Positions 9,515 to 18,877 of a stretch of DNA of 64,000 bases are shown here, in pieces. This DNA is from Lachnospiraceae bacterium (GTDB taxonomy: Bacteria > Bacillota > Clostridia > Lachnospirales > Lachnospiraceae), in NCBI GenBank assembly GCA_017476665.1, contig JAFUZJ010000001.1, positions 21,076 to 85,075 on the forward strand, given 5' to 3'. The translations under genes and the position numbers were made by a program. The notes beneath the pieces were generated by a model. It was not told the origin of the DNA, searched no databases, and saw only the letters and a program-made list of their open reading frames with translations. The stretch's first letter is position 1, and the number at the start of each line of letters is the position of its first letter.

Positions 9515-9973
9515 CTACCCCTGCTCACCAAGCTTTGTACGCGCCAGACTCGCCACATTCAACGCCGGAACGAATCCACTGTCGATCTCCAGCGCGCTTT
9601 TTGCGTATGCATAAGCCTCTTCCGCTTCATTTTTATCCAGCAAAAGCGCCGCCAGGTTTGCGTATGCGTAGGCATTTTTACTGTTTACGCGAATTGCATT
9701 CCGATACGCATTTTCCGCAAGCTCAATGCGGCCTGCGTTTTTATAATTGAGTCCCAGATTGGACCATGCCCGCGAGTTATTATTGTCATACATCAATAAC
9801 TCCTCGTATGCTGCAATGGCCTCTTCATACCGATCCCTTTCCGAAAAACACACTGCGCGAAACATCAGTACGGCGCTATAATCCCCGGAAGAAGTACAAA
9901 GAGAGTGCAGGCTGTCCAGCAGGACAACTGCATCGTCATAACGGTTATCATTATAAAGGGAAATCGCGCGCAT
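9515..9973 (-). CDS. TPR repeat protein
   Basis: The 152 residues form about four tetratricopeptide repeats with the usual A-x-x-x-Y/L and P/A spacing (YEEAIAAYEELLMYD, AWSNLGLNYKNAGRIELAE, AYANLAALLLDKNEAEEA). It is probably a scaffold for protein binding. Its ATG overlaps the stop of the small membrane protein upstream by one base (TGATG), which suggests coupled translation. No signal peptide is seen. Confidence 0.8.
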   Translation of the reverse strand: MRAISLYNDNRYDDAVVLLDSLHSLCTSSGDYSAVLMFRAVCFSERDRYEEAIAAYEELLMYDNNNSRAWSNLGLNYKNAGRIELAENAYRNAIRVNSKNAYAYANLAALLLDKNEAEEAYAYAKSALEIDSGFVPALNVASLARTKLGEQG

Positions 9974-10194
9974 CAGTAATTTTCGCGCCTTCCTGTCATC
10001 CTTGAACGCATCTCCTCAAAAATGCCGTTTCGTCTGCGAAAACCGAAGATCGCATAAATATAGATCACGATAACATATGCTCCCTTTATCAGCAGTTTTG
10101 TATTGGACGGATCGGTGATCAACGTAGCAATCTCTACTCCTACTATGAGGATCAAAATGATAATATACAATATCTTTAACTTAGATTTCGGCAT
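9973..10194 (-). CDS. Small membrane protein
   Basis: This 73-residue protein has two hydrophobic segments (ILYIIILILIVGVEIATLI and LIKGAYVIVIYIYAIFGF) and a basic tail. A GGGAGA site lies upstream. It is coupled to the TPR gene and may tether it to the membrane. No family is recognised. It is the last host gene before the element junction. Confidence 0.7.
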   Translation of the reverse strand: MPKSKLKILYIIILILIVGVEIATLITDPSNTKLLIKGAYVIVIYIYAIFGFRRRNGIFEEMRSRMTGRRENY

Positions 10195-10246
10195 ATCTGG
10201 TCTCCCGCCTGGATCTTATCCCTCAAACTATAACCCGACAAAAAAA

Positions 10247-10273
10247 GCATTAAAAATGTAGTATTTTTAATGC
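10247..10273 (-). terminator. Terminator downstream of the truncated tRNA-Arg
   Basis: Arms GCATTAAAAAT and ATTTTTAATGC are followed on the minus strand by seven T. This is the original terminator of the chromosomal tRNA gene. Confidence 0.9.
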
Positions 10274-10279
10274 TTGAAA

Positions 10280-10321
10280 CGTTGGTGAGGCGACTCGAAC
10301 GCCCGATCTTTCGCTTAGGAG
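10280..10321 (-). other. 3' half of tRNA-Arg(CCT): attachment site of the integrated element
   Basis: Read on the minus strand this is the anticodon loop CTCCTAA, its 3' stem GCGAA, a complete T-arm (GGGCG, loop TTCGAGT, CGCCT) and the acceptor strand CACCAAC with discriminator G. The matching 5' stem is absent: the bases upstream (10322 onward) do not pair with GCGAA. The gene is cut exactly at the 5' edge of the anticodon loop, a typical crossover point for tyrosine recombinases. The chromosomal terminator follows, so host DNA lies to the left and the element to the right. Confidence 0.75.
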
Positions 10322-10573
10322 TTAAACTAAACCAAAAATTTTGAACATATTGTGTGTGTTCGCTCCCAGCAAAATCTCTGTTAAACAAAAAAGCCTTTTC
10401 TTTCTGGTTTTTTTGGAAAGCACTCATTTTTATGTAACAACAAAGCATTTTTAATACTATTCAGTTTTTTTACTAATATTAGCATAATAATCAGCAAACC
10501 AGGTTATTACCATCGGTTCTTACACCTTTTTATTAGCTACTGCATTATAATAGGAAGAAACTAATCTCAATTT

Positions 10574-10594
10574 CTATTATTCTCTAAATAATAG
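10574..10594. repeat. Inverted repeat upstream of the first element gene
   Basis: Arms CTATTATT and AATAATAG are separated by 5 bases, 35 bases before the gene at 10629. It may be an operator. The rest of 10322-10573 is AT-rich and shows no gene. Confidence 0.4.
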
Positions 10595-10628
10595 TAGCAT
10601 AAATTCTTACTACAGACAAGGAGGGACT

Positions 10629-11801
10629 ATGGACTATCAGCTACAAGTGAAACAGATTGTAGATTACCCACGATGCCGCATTTATCGTGAGTTTATACGA
10701 TCTTTAATGAAGGACAGGGACATCCGCACTACCGGATGTTCCTATTTATTTTACTACATGACACTATGCTCCTATGCAAACTTCCGCTCCTCTTACCGGA
10801 AACTGGAAGGAATATCCTACCTGATAGAACCCGGGGAGTGGATCTGCCGTACTTCAGAGCTGTCGGAATGGTTTCGTGTCCGGTTTAAGCACCAGGCAAT
10901 CTCCATTATGGATGATCTAGCGCGGCAGCAACTTATCATATACAGCAGACTGGGACGAGGAAATCTGATCAAATTCTCAATCTGCGACTGGAAAAAGCAC
11001 AATACAGCCCTTGAATACAACTACCCATGTCTAAAGGATGTGGGGTTTTTCTTTTTTCCGGTCGCAAAAGTACATGAACTAATCAGCCTGGGGCGGTGTT
11101 CGGAAATGGACATAGTGCTGGATCTGTGGATACATGCCATTTACAATGACGAACAGGTTGAAGGCTCCGAGCTGGGACCGGTGGTTTATTTTCGGGACAA
11201 TACCGGAAATCCGGTCTTAAACTATGCGGATCTGGCTCTCAGATGGGGCATTTCCAAGGCTACTGTCTGCCGAATACTTAACAAATTACAGGATAAGGGC
11301 TATCTCAGCCTCATTTCCTTCACCGGCAGGCATGGAAGCATTATCTACCTGAAGAATTACCTTTCAACCATGTTCCAGATCAGTGATGTAATGATAGATA
11401 AGGAGGAGGTTTCCATGAAATTTCAGGTTCCGGTACATATTAAAGCTACCAAAGATCCTGTAAAGCACTTTATACAGGAGGAGCAGATCATCATAGCCGG
11501 CTCTGAGGACAGCGTTCCAAATGATCCACTTAGCGTTTCAAAAAATGACATTCTCATCATGGTTGAAAAAGTGGCTCAGATTCTTGCCACACAAGGAATT
11601 CCATGCTGTGAATGTCCCAAAACACAATATAAGTTATATCCATTATCCGACTGCAAAGAGCCTAAAGTATCTTACACTATGGAGATCTGCTGCTCAGGTC
11701 GGGATCCCGCCTACCGGTTTGAGCTGACCATATCACCGGCTTCCGATGCTGACTGTCCAGATAAGCAACAACAGACAAGAAAGGAAGAAAACCATGACTG
11801 A
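10629..11801 (+). CDS. Winged-helix DNA-binding protein of the element (unknown role)
   Basis: This 390-residue protein has two HTH-like regions, one near residues 60-110 and a clearer winged helix near residues 195-235 (LALRWGISKATVCRILNKLQDKGYLSLIS). Such a layout is found in replication or transfer regulators of mobile elements. It is the first gene inside the element and has an AAGGAGGG ribosome binding site. Its stop overlaps the next start by 8 bases. The family is not firmly recognised, and replication initiation or regulation is a guess. Confidence 0.7.
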   Translation: MDYQLQVKQIVDYPRCRIYREFIRSLMKDRDIRTTGCSYLFYYMTLCSYANFRSSYRKLEGISYLIEPGEWICRTSELSEWFRVRFKHQAISIMDDLARQQLIIYSRLGRGNLIKFSICDWKKHNTALEYNYPCLKDVGFFFFPVAKVHELISLGRCSEMDIVLDLWIHAIYNDEQVEGSELGPVVYFRDNTGNPVLNYADLALRWGISKATVCRILNKLQDKGYLSLISFTGRHGSIIYLKNYLSTMFQISDVMIDKEEVSMKFQVPVHIKATKDPVKHFIQEEQIIIAGSEDSVPNDPLSVSKNDILIMVEKVAQILATQGIPCCECPKTQYKLYPLSDCKEPKVSYTMEICCSGRDPAYRFELTISPASDADCPDKQQQTRKEENHD

Positions 11802-12345
11802 AAAAAAAATTGAAATGTTAAAAGAACAGGATAATCCTCTATTCCACGATACCTGGAAGCTCCTAAAAAACTACCGGGATGCTGTCTGGAACCTGGAGCT
11901 TGCCGTCCAGCAGGTGCGGAACTCCTTCGAGATCGAGTATGGGAATAGTATCGAGGAGTTTCTGGACTCTATGTACCTTGCCGGTGCGGACATTGGAGGC
12001 TCCAAGCTGGAAAGCTACGCAAAGAGTATTGAACGGAGCAATAAGATGCTGAATCTGCTCAACATGGCTGTTGACACCATGCGGACCAAGCACAAGCACG
12101 GGGAACAATACTACTGGATCCTGTATTACAGCTATCTCTCCCCTCAGCAGCTCCAGAATACTGATGAGATCATAGAAAAGCTGGAACCCCATATCGTCAA
12201 TATTTCCCGGCGAACCTACTACCGCAAGCGTCCAGAGGCTGTGCAGGCTCTCAGTGCTATCCTCTGGGGATACACCTCAAAAGACTGCCTGGAGATGCTG
12301 GACAGATTTTTTCCGGAGCATAGGGAAGAAAAGGCACAGAATTGA
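11794..12345 (+). CDS. ArpU/phage-type transcription regulator-like protein
   Basis: The 183-residue protein starts at the ATG that overlaps the end of the preceding gene and has a GGAAG site. It is mostly helical, and its C-terminal third (SRRTYYRKRPEAVQALSAILWG) resembles the DNA-binding end of sigma-like late regulators of phages and mobile elements. It ends 207 bases before the T4SS operon and could control it. The assignment is by pattern only. Confidence 0.55.
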   Translation: MTEKKIEMLKEQDNPLFHDTWKLLKNYRDAVWNLELAVQQVRNSFEIEYGNSIEEFLDSMYLAGADIGGSKLESYAKSIERSNKMLNLLNMAVDTMRTKHKHGEQYYWILYYSYLSPQQLQNTDEIIEKLEPHIVNISRRTYYRKRPEAVQALSAILWGYTSKDCLEMLDRFFPEHREEKAQN

Positions 12346-12379
12346 CATCAAATCCGAACAAAACGGCATAATAATGCGA

Positions 12380-12408
12380 TTTACACCGCATTTTCCCTAT
12401 GCTACAAT
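12380..12408 (+). promoter_or_regulatory. Promoter of the T4SS operon
   Basis: TTTACA (12380-12385), a 17-base spacer and TACAAT (12403-12408). The -35 lies inside TGCGATTTACACCG (12375-12388), which recurs exactly at 33429-33442 before the Tad operon. Confidence 0.7.
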
Positions 12409-12502
12409 GACCATGCTCATATTTATGCCTGCATTCAGGCAGCCCCATACATCTGTTCACGCGGATGTTTTTTTATGCAGAAAATTTCTGCACACATGAA
12501 GG

Positions 12503-12526
12503 ACCGGTGCCGTTTTTGGCGCCGGT
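12503..12526 (+). promoter_or_regulatory. Leader hairpin before the T4SS operon
   Basis: Arms ACCGGTGCC and GGCGCCGGT (one mismatched pair) enclose GTTTTT, 26 bases before the GTG start at 12553. There is no strong T run after it, so it is more likely a leader structure than a full terminator. Confidence 0.4.
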
Positions 12527-12552
12527 TCTATCACATTTTTAGGAGGTAAACA

Positions 12553-12945
12553 GTGAAAAATCAAGAAATCACCGAACTTGGGAACAAACTTCCCGCCAAA
12601 AAGAAGCTCCAATTACCCTGGGATAAGATCCTGATGGGCGCATCTGCATTCCTCTATGGATTTGCCCTATACACACAGCCGGTCTATGCCGACGATATGT
12701 GGACAAAAGCAGAGGCGATCATGAAGGATGTCTATGGCAAGATCCTCGGGATCTCCACCATTGCAGCTATCGTCTGTGCGTCCGTCGCCTTGCTTCTGAT
12801 GAACTTCAGCAAGTCCGGCAAGACCGTGGACGAATCCAGGGCCTGGCTCAAGCGTATTGCAATTACCTGGGCGATCCTGAACGGACTCGGCTTTATCATG
12901 GCTTATATCACACCGTTTTTCAACGGCGGCAAGTGGACGGGCTGA
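12553..12945 (+). CDS. VirB2-like conjugative pilin
   Basis: The 130-residue protein begins at GTG behind an AGGAGG site. It has a long signal sequence ending near VYADD (about residue 47) and two membrane helices (ILGISTIAAIVCASVALLL and ITWAILNGLGFIMAYIT), the layout of VirB2/TrbC pilins in Gram-positive T4SS. It is the first gene of the transfer operon, 16 bases before the channel protein. No sequence signature proves the family. Confidence 0.65.
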   Translation: MKNQEITELGNKLPAKKKLQLPWDKILMGASAFLYGFALYTQPVYADDMWTKAEAIMKDVYGKILGISTIAAIVCASVALLLMNFSKSGKTVDESRAWLKRIAITWAILNGLGFIMAYITPFFNGGKWTG

Positions 12946-12961
12946 CAGGGAGGTGGCCTAA

Positions 12962-13672
12962 ATGGGAATACTTGACGGCATTGTAGAATGGATTGCCGAA
13001 CAGGTCATGAGCGGACTGGATTTCATCAACACATCCGTACTCGGCAGCCTTGGGTGTGACATGAACACATTTCTGCGGTATTTCCCGGCAGCCGAAAGCA
13101 TGTATGGGATTATGGTTGCCACCGCTATCGGACTCACACTGCTCAACTGGGTATGGCAGCTGTTCAAGAACTTTGGCTTCATTGCAGGTGTGGAGGCGGA
13201 AGATCCCATCAAGCTCAGTATCCGCTCCGTCCTGTTCATCGGGCTGATCTATTACTGTGATGAGATCACAGACCTGATCTTAAAGATAGGCGGAACTCCT
13301 TATAGCTGGATACTGGATTCAGACCTGCCAGCCTTAAATTTTGCAAGCTTCAACTCCGCTGTCATCATGATCCTGCAGCTTTCCGCAAACCAGGCTGTTA
13401 CACTGGTTGCACTGATCCTTGTACTGATCCTGGCCTGGAATTATCTGAAGCTTTTACTGGAAGCAGCAGAACGATATGTACTTTTGGGCGTCATCATTTA
13501 TACTGCCCCCATTGCCTTTGCCACCGGTGCGTCCCAGTCCACCTCCAATGTGTTCAAATCCTGGTGCAGGATGTTAGCCGGACAGGTGTTCCTGCTGATC
13601 ATGAACGCCTGGTGCCTGAAGCTGTTCACTACCATGGTTGGCACTTTCCTTGCCAACCCGTTATCACTGTAA
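12962..13672 (+). CDS. VirB6/TrbL-like channel protein (membrane half)
   Basis: This 236-residue protein is almost entirely hydrophobic with about six helices, including TLVALILVLILAWNYLKLLLE and VLLGVIIYTAPIAFATGASQST, typical of TrbL/VirB6 inner membrane channel components. It ends 10 bases before the next gene, which looks like the missing C-terminal half. Larger TrbL proteins join the two parts in one chain. Confidence 0.75.
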   Translation: MGILDGIVEWIAEQVMSGLDFINTSVLGSLGCDMNTFLRYFPAAESMYGIMVATAIGLTLLNWVWQLFKNFGFIAGVEAEDPIKLSIRSVLFIGLIYYCDEITDLILKIGGTPYSWILDSDLPALNFASFNSAVIMILQLSANQAVTLVALILVLILAWNYLKLLLEAAERYVLLGVIIYTAPIAFATGASQSTSNVFKSWCRMLAGQVFLLIMNAWCLKLFTTMVGTFLANPLSL

Positions 13673-13682
13673 GGAGGACACC

Positions 13683-14570
13683 ATGAAAAGAAAACTACGG
13701 AAATATTCCATATTTCTCAGTACAGCAATCCTCACCCTGTCTGTTCCCATGACAGTCCTGGCAGACAATGAGGCTGAACCGGATCCAAGGGCTGCCGCAG
13801 GAAACCTCTTTGTCTGGTTCCTATGTGCCATTGCGTTCCTGAAGGTGAGCCAAAAGATAGACAGTTTTATGTCCAGCCTCGGTGTAAATGTAGGAAGGAC
13901 AGGCGGTTCCATGATGGCAGAACTTCTGATCGCCGCAAGAGGGCTCACATCCGCAAGAAATATAGTGGGCGGAGGCGGCTTTGGAGGCGGATTCTCCAGG
14001 GGTGGAGGCGGCATGGGAAATGCATCACTTTTCGCCGGTGGACTTGCCGGAGCAGTTGGGCGCAGGTTTACCCAGAGTGCCATGAACACCATGACAGGAC
14101 GCTCCAACAACCCGATCACCAGGCGGGCATTTGAGTCCTCCATGCGCCAGGGCGGAGATTTTGCCAACGGTGTCACCAGTGCTGTTGCCCAGGGAAATAT
14201 CTCATATACCGGTTCCATGACCGGTCCCCAGGCAGCACAGGCGCTGTCTTCCTATCTGGGACACACGGGAATGGCGGATGCGCCTTCGTTTTCGGATGTG
14301 GAGATCGGCGGCGGGAGGATCATGGGGACGGAGACCTCTGTGAATCACCCTAATGGTGCTGCCTTCGGGATGTACTCCACGGATCAGTACATGGCTCCGG
14401 ATGGGGAGTATGAAACCATCACTACCGCTGACAATGCTACATGGTACAGGCAGTATGCAACGGATACGGTGGAACGGACACCTTATATGACAGGGGAAGG
14501 CAAGATTGCCTACCACGAGAATATCGTTCAGAAGCTCCCGAACCTTCCGAAAAGAAAGGACAGGGTATAA
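13683..14570 (+). CDS. Conjugation protein with signal peptide and Gly-rich region (TrbL C-terminal-like)
   Basis: The 295-residue protein starts at the ATG behind TAAGGAGGACACC. It has a signal peptide (to VLADN, near residue 23), one helix (GNLFVWFLCAIAFLKVSQKI), then a Gly-rich segment (GGGGFGGGFSRGGGGMG) and a soluble tail. It may be the cytoplasmic tail of a split TrbL. It directly abuts the hydrolase gene: the stop is followed at once by the next ATG. Confidence 0.65.
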   Translation: MKRKLRKYSIFLSTAILTLSVPMTVLADNEAEPDPRAAAGNLFVWFLCAIAFLKVSQKIDSFMSSLGVNVGRTGGSMMAELLIAARGLTSARNIVGGGGFGGGFSRGGGGMGNASLFAGGLAGAVGRRFTQSAMNTMTGRSNNPITRRAFESSMRQGGDFANGVTSAVAQGNISYTGSMTGPQAAQALSSYLGHTGMADAPSFSDVEIGGGRIMGTETSVNHPNGAAFGMYSTDQYMAPDGEYETITTADNATWYRQYATDTVERTPYMTGEGKIAYHENIVQKLPNLPKRKDRV

Positions 14571-15782
14571 ATGGCTCAGAATGAAAATGAACAGCAGTCT
14601 TCTTTCTCCCGCATGGCTTCCGCTGCAGGCGCAGCCCGGGGGGCTGTGAAAGCCGGGAAAGCCCTTGCAAGTACAGCAAAAGGCGCCGCAGCCGGCCCGT
14701 ATGGTGTGCTGGCGGCAGGATTATGGGAGAACCGTCACACCGTTGCCAAGATCACCGCAGCGTTAGGTACTCTCCTGCTCATCCCAGTTGCATACATTAT
14801 GATGCTCCCGTCCCTGGTCTTTGGGAATGGCGGCCTGGATGATGTCCCAAGGGATGTCCTGCGGGATAACAACGTGATCATGGGCAATATCTCAGAAACA
14901 GAGAGTGCCATCGAAGAGATCCTGCAAAAAAAGCATAATGCGGTCATCAAAAAAATAGAGAACGAAGGCTCCCATCTGGGAAGGCACTGTGAATACAGCA
15001 TCACCGACGAATTTGCAGACCGCATCATTTATGAAAGCACGCTGATCATCTCACAATTTTGTGCCTCCACCGGCAACTACAAGGACATTAACCTGAAACA
15101 GCTGAAAAAAGTGCTGGATACAAAGACGGAAAACATTTTTTCCTATACGGTCACCGTCACGGACAGGGAGGAAACGGATGAGAAGACAAAAAAGACCTAT
15201 ACTGTCCACCACTATGAATACACGGTGCATTACGCAGGCGACAGCTATTATGCGGACAACGTGTTTGAGCTTGATGAAACCAAAAAGACACTCGCGTCAG
15301 AATATGCCAAAAACCTGCACATTTTCCTCTTTGATACCGTTTATCAGGTCAAGTACAATCCAGACCTGCTCCCCGGAGAGACCGGTTCCGCAGCTGTGGA
15401 GCTTGCCCTGACAAAGCTGGGGACACCTTACAGCCAGGAATACCGGAACCAGGAAGGATACTTCGACTGCAGCTCCTTCACTTACTGGGTCTATGACCAG
15501 TTAGGCTTAAACCTCTCCTATGGTGGCGCCAACACTGCGGCTGCCCAGGGACGGTTCATCATGGAGAATGACCTTGCGATTGCCTATGAGGATCTGGCAC
15601 CCGGCGACCTGGTCTTCTATTCCTTTAAGGTCAACAACCGCTTCCTGAACATTGACCATGTTGCCATTTATGCGGGAGACGGGTATGTCGTGGACGCTTC
15701 CTTTTCCAAAAAGAAGGTCGTCCACCGCCAGATCTACAACACCGGCAATATTGTCCTCTGCGGCAGACCATACAAAAACTGA
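14571..15782 (+). CDS. NlpC/P60 cell wall hydrolase of the T4SS
   Basis: The 403-residue protein has an Ala-rich cytoplasmic part, one membrane helix (TAALGTLLLIPVAYIMM, about 63-80) and an extracellular linker. A C-terminal NlpC/P60 domain follows, with catalytic Cys in YFDCSSFTYW (about residue 300) and His in DHVAIYAGDG (about 362). It cuts peptidoglycan stems to open the wall for the transfer channel, the VirB1 role in Gram-positive systems. It lies between the channel and ATPase genes of the operon. Confidence 0.88.
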   Translation: MAQNENEQQSSFSRMASAAGAARGAVKAGKALASTAKGAAAGPYGVLAAGLWENRHTVAKITAALGTLLLIPVAYIMMLPSLVFGNGGLDDVPRDVLRDNNVIMGNISETESAIEEILQKKHNAVIKKIENEGSHLGRHCEYSITDEFADRIIYESTLIISQFCASTGNYKDINLKQLKKVLDTKTENIFSYTVTVTDREETDEKTKKTYTVHHYEYTVHYAGDSYYADNVFELDETKKTLASEYAKNLHIFLFDTVYQVKYNPDLLPGETGSAAVELALTKLGTPYSQEYRNQEGYFDCSSFTYWVYDQLGLNLSYGGANTAAAQGRFIMENDLAIAYEDLAPGDLVFYSFKVNNRFLNIDHVAIYAGDGYVVDASFSKKKVVHRQIYNTGNIVLCGRPYKN

Positions 15783-15798
15783 ATATTGGAGGTAACTC

Positions 15799-18750
15799 AT
15801 GTCAAGAAACGACGAAAACGACATTTATGTCATACCGCCAAACTTTATTGAGACCGGGACAGTCTTTGGCGGCACGATCAAATTAAGGAATGCCGCTGAA
15901 GCCACAGTGATCGCACTGCTCATAGGCATTCCCGTATTCCATATCCCGGTCTCCCTGACAGCAAGGATCATCATAGCCTGCCTCACGGTCCTGCCCACCA
16001 CCCTTTTTGCCCTGATCGGCATTGGCGGGGAGAGCCTTTCTTCTTTTGTGCTGAACTTCTTTCTGTTCCTGAAAAACCGCCGGATCGTTGGCATCACGGA
16101 GGATGAACCAAAAGAAAAAGAGCAGGAAAAGGCAAGGAAACACTCTACAGTAAAGAAAACCAGGCCACAGAAAACGAAAAAAGAGAGTTTTTCCGAGGAA
16201 TTTGGCGACCACGCTGACAGGCGGCAGACCAGAAATGAGCGCAGGCAGACAGACAGCGGACCGGCCGCCTCGTCTGTGGCAAGACCTGCAGATATGCTCA
16301 ACCCTGTGGCATCCTACCTTCCGATCCGGAAGATCGAGAATGGCATCATCTATACCAAAGACCACCGCTACGTGAAGGTCATCGAAGTCATGCCCATTAA
16401 CTTCCTGCTTCGGAGTGCAAGGGAACAGCGCAACATCATCTACTCCTTTGTTGGCTACCTGAAGATCAGCCCCGTCAAGCTGCAGTTTAAGGTCCTCACC
16501 CGACGGGCGGACATCAACAGGCACCTTGAGACCACCCGTGAGGAAATGAAAACGGAAACCGACGAGCGCTGCCTTACCCTCCAGCGGGACTATGAAAACC
16601 TGATCCGCCAGATCGGTACCAAAGAGGCGATCACAAGGCGTTTCTTTATCGTCTTTGAGCATGAGCCGCTTACGGCAAACCGGGGGAATGAGGAAAAAGA
16701 AGCGATCACCGCCCTGGCTACTGCCGTCCGTACCGCTGAAACCTACCTGCGGCAGTGTGGGAATGAAGTGCTCACGCCGGATAACGAGGACGAAATGGCA
16801 ACGGAAGTCCTTTACAGCGTCCTAAACCGTCGTTCCAGCACCACTAAGCCCCTACATGTGCGGATAAACGAGGTCGTGGGGCAGTATGTCAACGCCGGGA
16901 AACGGGAAGACCTTGACCACATCCCCGCCATGGAATTCATGGCACCGGAGTCCATTGACTACACCCACGGCAGCTATGTGGTGATCGACGGAGTGTACCA
17001 GACCTATCTGCTCATACCCTCTGAAGGCTACCGCCCACAGGTTTACGCAGGCTGGATCTCGCTGTTGGTAAATGCCGGAGAGGGGATCGACGTGGACATC
17101 TTCTTTGACAGGCAGCCTAAAGACCGCATCCAGCAAAAGCTCGGACAGCAGCTTCGGATCAACCGTTCCAAGATCAAGGACACCTCGGACACCAACTCGG
17201 ACTATGACGACCTGGACGGTGCTATCCGCTCCGGCTACTACTTAAAGGACGGACTTGCCTCCAATGAGGATTTTTACTATATGAACATCCTCATCACCAT
17301 CACGGGGGACTCACTGGATGAGCTGGAATGGCGCACCTCGGAAATGAAAAAGCTCCTGATCTCAAGGGACATGGACATCATCCACTGCCATTTCCGCGAG
17401 GAGCAGGCACTGCTCTCCTCCCTGCCCCTGGTTTCGTTAGATAAAAGCCTGTTTGAACGTTCCAAGCGGAACATCCTCACCACCAGCGCGGCAGGCTGCT
17501 ACCCGTTCACTTCCTTTGAGATGTGTGACGATAACGGCATCCTGCTGGGAGTGAACAAACACAACAACTCCCTGATCATCGTGGACATCTTCAACTCACG
17601 GGTCTATAAGAATGCGAACATGGCAATTTTAGGCACTTCCGGTGCCGGAAAGACCTTCACGATGCAGCTCATGGCTCTCAGGATGCGACGGAAGAACATA
17701 CAGGTATTTATCATTGCCCCCCTGAAAGGGCATGAGTTCCACCGCGCCTGCACCAATATCGGCGGGGAATTTATCCAGATCTCCCCTGCCTCCAAAAACT
17801 GCATCAATGTGATGGAGATCCGGAAGGTGGATTCCTCCGCCAATGACCTGTTGGACGGACCGCAGACGGAGAAATCAGAGCTGGCAGCCAAGATCCAGCG
17901 GCTCCACATCTTCTTTTCGCTGCTGATCCCTGACATGACACATGAGGAAAGACAGCTTCTTGATGAGGCCCTGATCCAGACCTACAAGCAAAAAGGGATC
18001 ACCCACAACAACGAAAGCCTGCTCGATCCTGATGCGCCGGACAGATACAGGGAAATGCCCGTGTTAGAAGATGTTTACAATATTCTCCTAAAAAACCCGG
18101 ACACCAAAAGGCTCGCCAATATCATGAACCGACTGGTACACGGCTCCGCATCCACCTTCAACCAGCACACGAATGTCAATCTGGACAACAAATATACCGT
18201 GCTGGACATTTCGGAGCTGACAGGGGATCTGCTGACAGTGGGTATGTTTGTCGCCCTGGATTATGTCTGGGACAAGGCAAAGGAGAACCGCACTGTGGAA
18301 AAAGCCATCTTCATTGACGAGACATGGCAGCTCATAGGAGCTTCCTCCAACCGTCTCGCAGCGGAGTTTGTCCTGGAGATCTTCAAGATCATCCGTGGTT
18401 ATGGCGGTTCTGCGATCTGCGCCACCCAGGATCTTAACGACTTCTTTTCGCTGGATGACGGGAAATATGGCAAAGGGATCATCAATAATTCCAGGACTAA
18501 GATCGTCCTGAACCTTGAGGATGAGGAGGCAATGCGGGTACAGAATATCCTGCACCTTTCCGAAGCAGAGACCATGGAGATCACCCATTTTGAACGGGGA
18601 AACGGACTCATCTCGACCAACAACAATAATGTGACTGTGGAGTTCAAAGCCTCAGAGCTGGAAAAAGAGCTCATCACCACCGACAGGGAGGAGTTAAAGC
18701 GGCTTCTGGAAAAGGAAAAGCTGCGGCAGTCTGTGGCAGGAGCAGTTTAA
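15799..18750 (+). CDS. virB4: PrgI-VirB4 fusion ATPase of the T4SS
   Basis: The 983-residue protein starts with a short PrgI/VirB3-like domain (residues 1-100, two helices) followed by a basic linker and a VirB4 ATPase. Walker A is GTSGAGKT (about 613-620) and Walker B is AIFIDE (about 835). A further motif, CATQDLNDFF, lies near residue 875. VirB4 powers assembly of the channel at the membrane. Fusion of the VirB3-like part to VirB4 is known in some systems. A hairpin with a T run lies about 50 bases after the stop. Confidence 0.93.
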   Translation: MSRNDENDIYVIPPNFIETGTVFGGTIKLRNAAEATVIALLIGIPVFHIPVSLTARIIIACLTVLPTTLFALIGIGGESLSSFVLNFFLFLKNRRIVGITEDEPKEKEQEKARKHSTVKKTRPQKTKKESFSEEFGDHADRRQTRNERRQTDSGPAASSVARPADMLNPVASYLPIRKIENGIIYTKDHRYVKVIEVMPINFLLRSAREQRNIIYSFVGYLKISPVKLQFKVLTRRADINRHLETTREEMKTETDERCLTLQRDYENLIRQIGTKEAITRRFFIVFEHEPLTANRGNEEKEAITALATAVRTAETYLRQCGNEVLTPDNEDEMATEVLYSVLNRRSSTTKPLHVRINEVVGQYVNAGKREDLDHIPAMEFMAPESIDYTHGSYVVIDGVYQTYLLIPSEGYRPQVYAGWISLLVNAGEGIDVDIFFDRQPKDRIQQKLGQQLRINRSKIKDTSDTNSDYDDLDGAIRSGYYLKDGLASNEDFYYMNILITITGDSLDELEWRTSEMKKLLISRDMDIIHCHFREEQALLSSLPLVSLDKSLFERSKRNILTTSAAGCYPFTSFEMCDDNGILLGVNKHNNSLIIVDIFNSRVYKNANMAILGTSGAGKTFTMQLMALRMRRKNIQVFIIAPLKGHEFHRACTNIGGEFIQISPASKNCINVMEIRKVDSSANDLLDGPQTEKSELAAKIQRLHIFFSLLIPDMTHEERQLLDEALIQTYKQKGITHNNESLLDPDAPDRYREMPVLEDVYNILLKNPDTKRLANIMNRLVHGSASTFNQHTNVNLDNKYTVLDISELTGDLLTVGMFVALDYVWDKAKENRTVEKAIFIDETWQLIGASSNRLAAEFVLEIFKIIRGYGGSAICATQDLNDFFSLDDGKYGKGIINNSRTKIVLNLEDEEAMRVQNILHLSEAETMEITHFERGNGLISTNNNNVTVEFKASELEKELITTDREELKRLLEKEKLRQSVAGAV

Positions 18751-18785
18751 TAATACATAATATCTACTTAATAAATATGTATTAT
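18750..18785. repeat. Palindrome AATACATA-N16-TATGTATT
   Basis: Arms ATAATACATA and TATGTATTAT are separated by 16 bases. The same half-sites with the same spacing recur at 43299-43330. It lies right after virB4 and before the gene at 18878, and may be an operator for the next operon. Confidence 0.45.
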
Positions 18786-18799
18786 CCCGCACATCCCCC

Positions 18800-18836
18800 G
18801 CTATTTCCTTGTAGCCACTAGGGAAAATAGCTTTTT
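18800..18836 (+). terminator. Probable terminator after virB4
   Basis: Arms GCTATTTCC and GGGAAAATAGC (one bulged base) are followed by TTTTTAT. Confidence 0.65.
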
Positions 18837-18877
18837 ATATGTAAACAATACTTATTCAATACGTAAAGAGGTATGCC

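Noticed and set aside
10176-10448. 90-codon frame across the element junction
   Set aside because: It covers the tRNA remnant and its terminator, has no ribosome binding site, and changes character at the junction.
15883-16662. 259-codon minus-strand frame opposite virB4
   Set aside because: It is antisense to the VirB4 N-terminal region and has no independent support.
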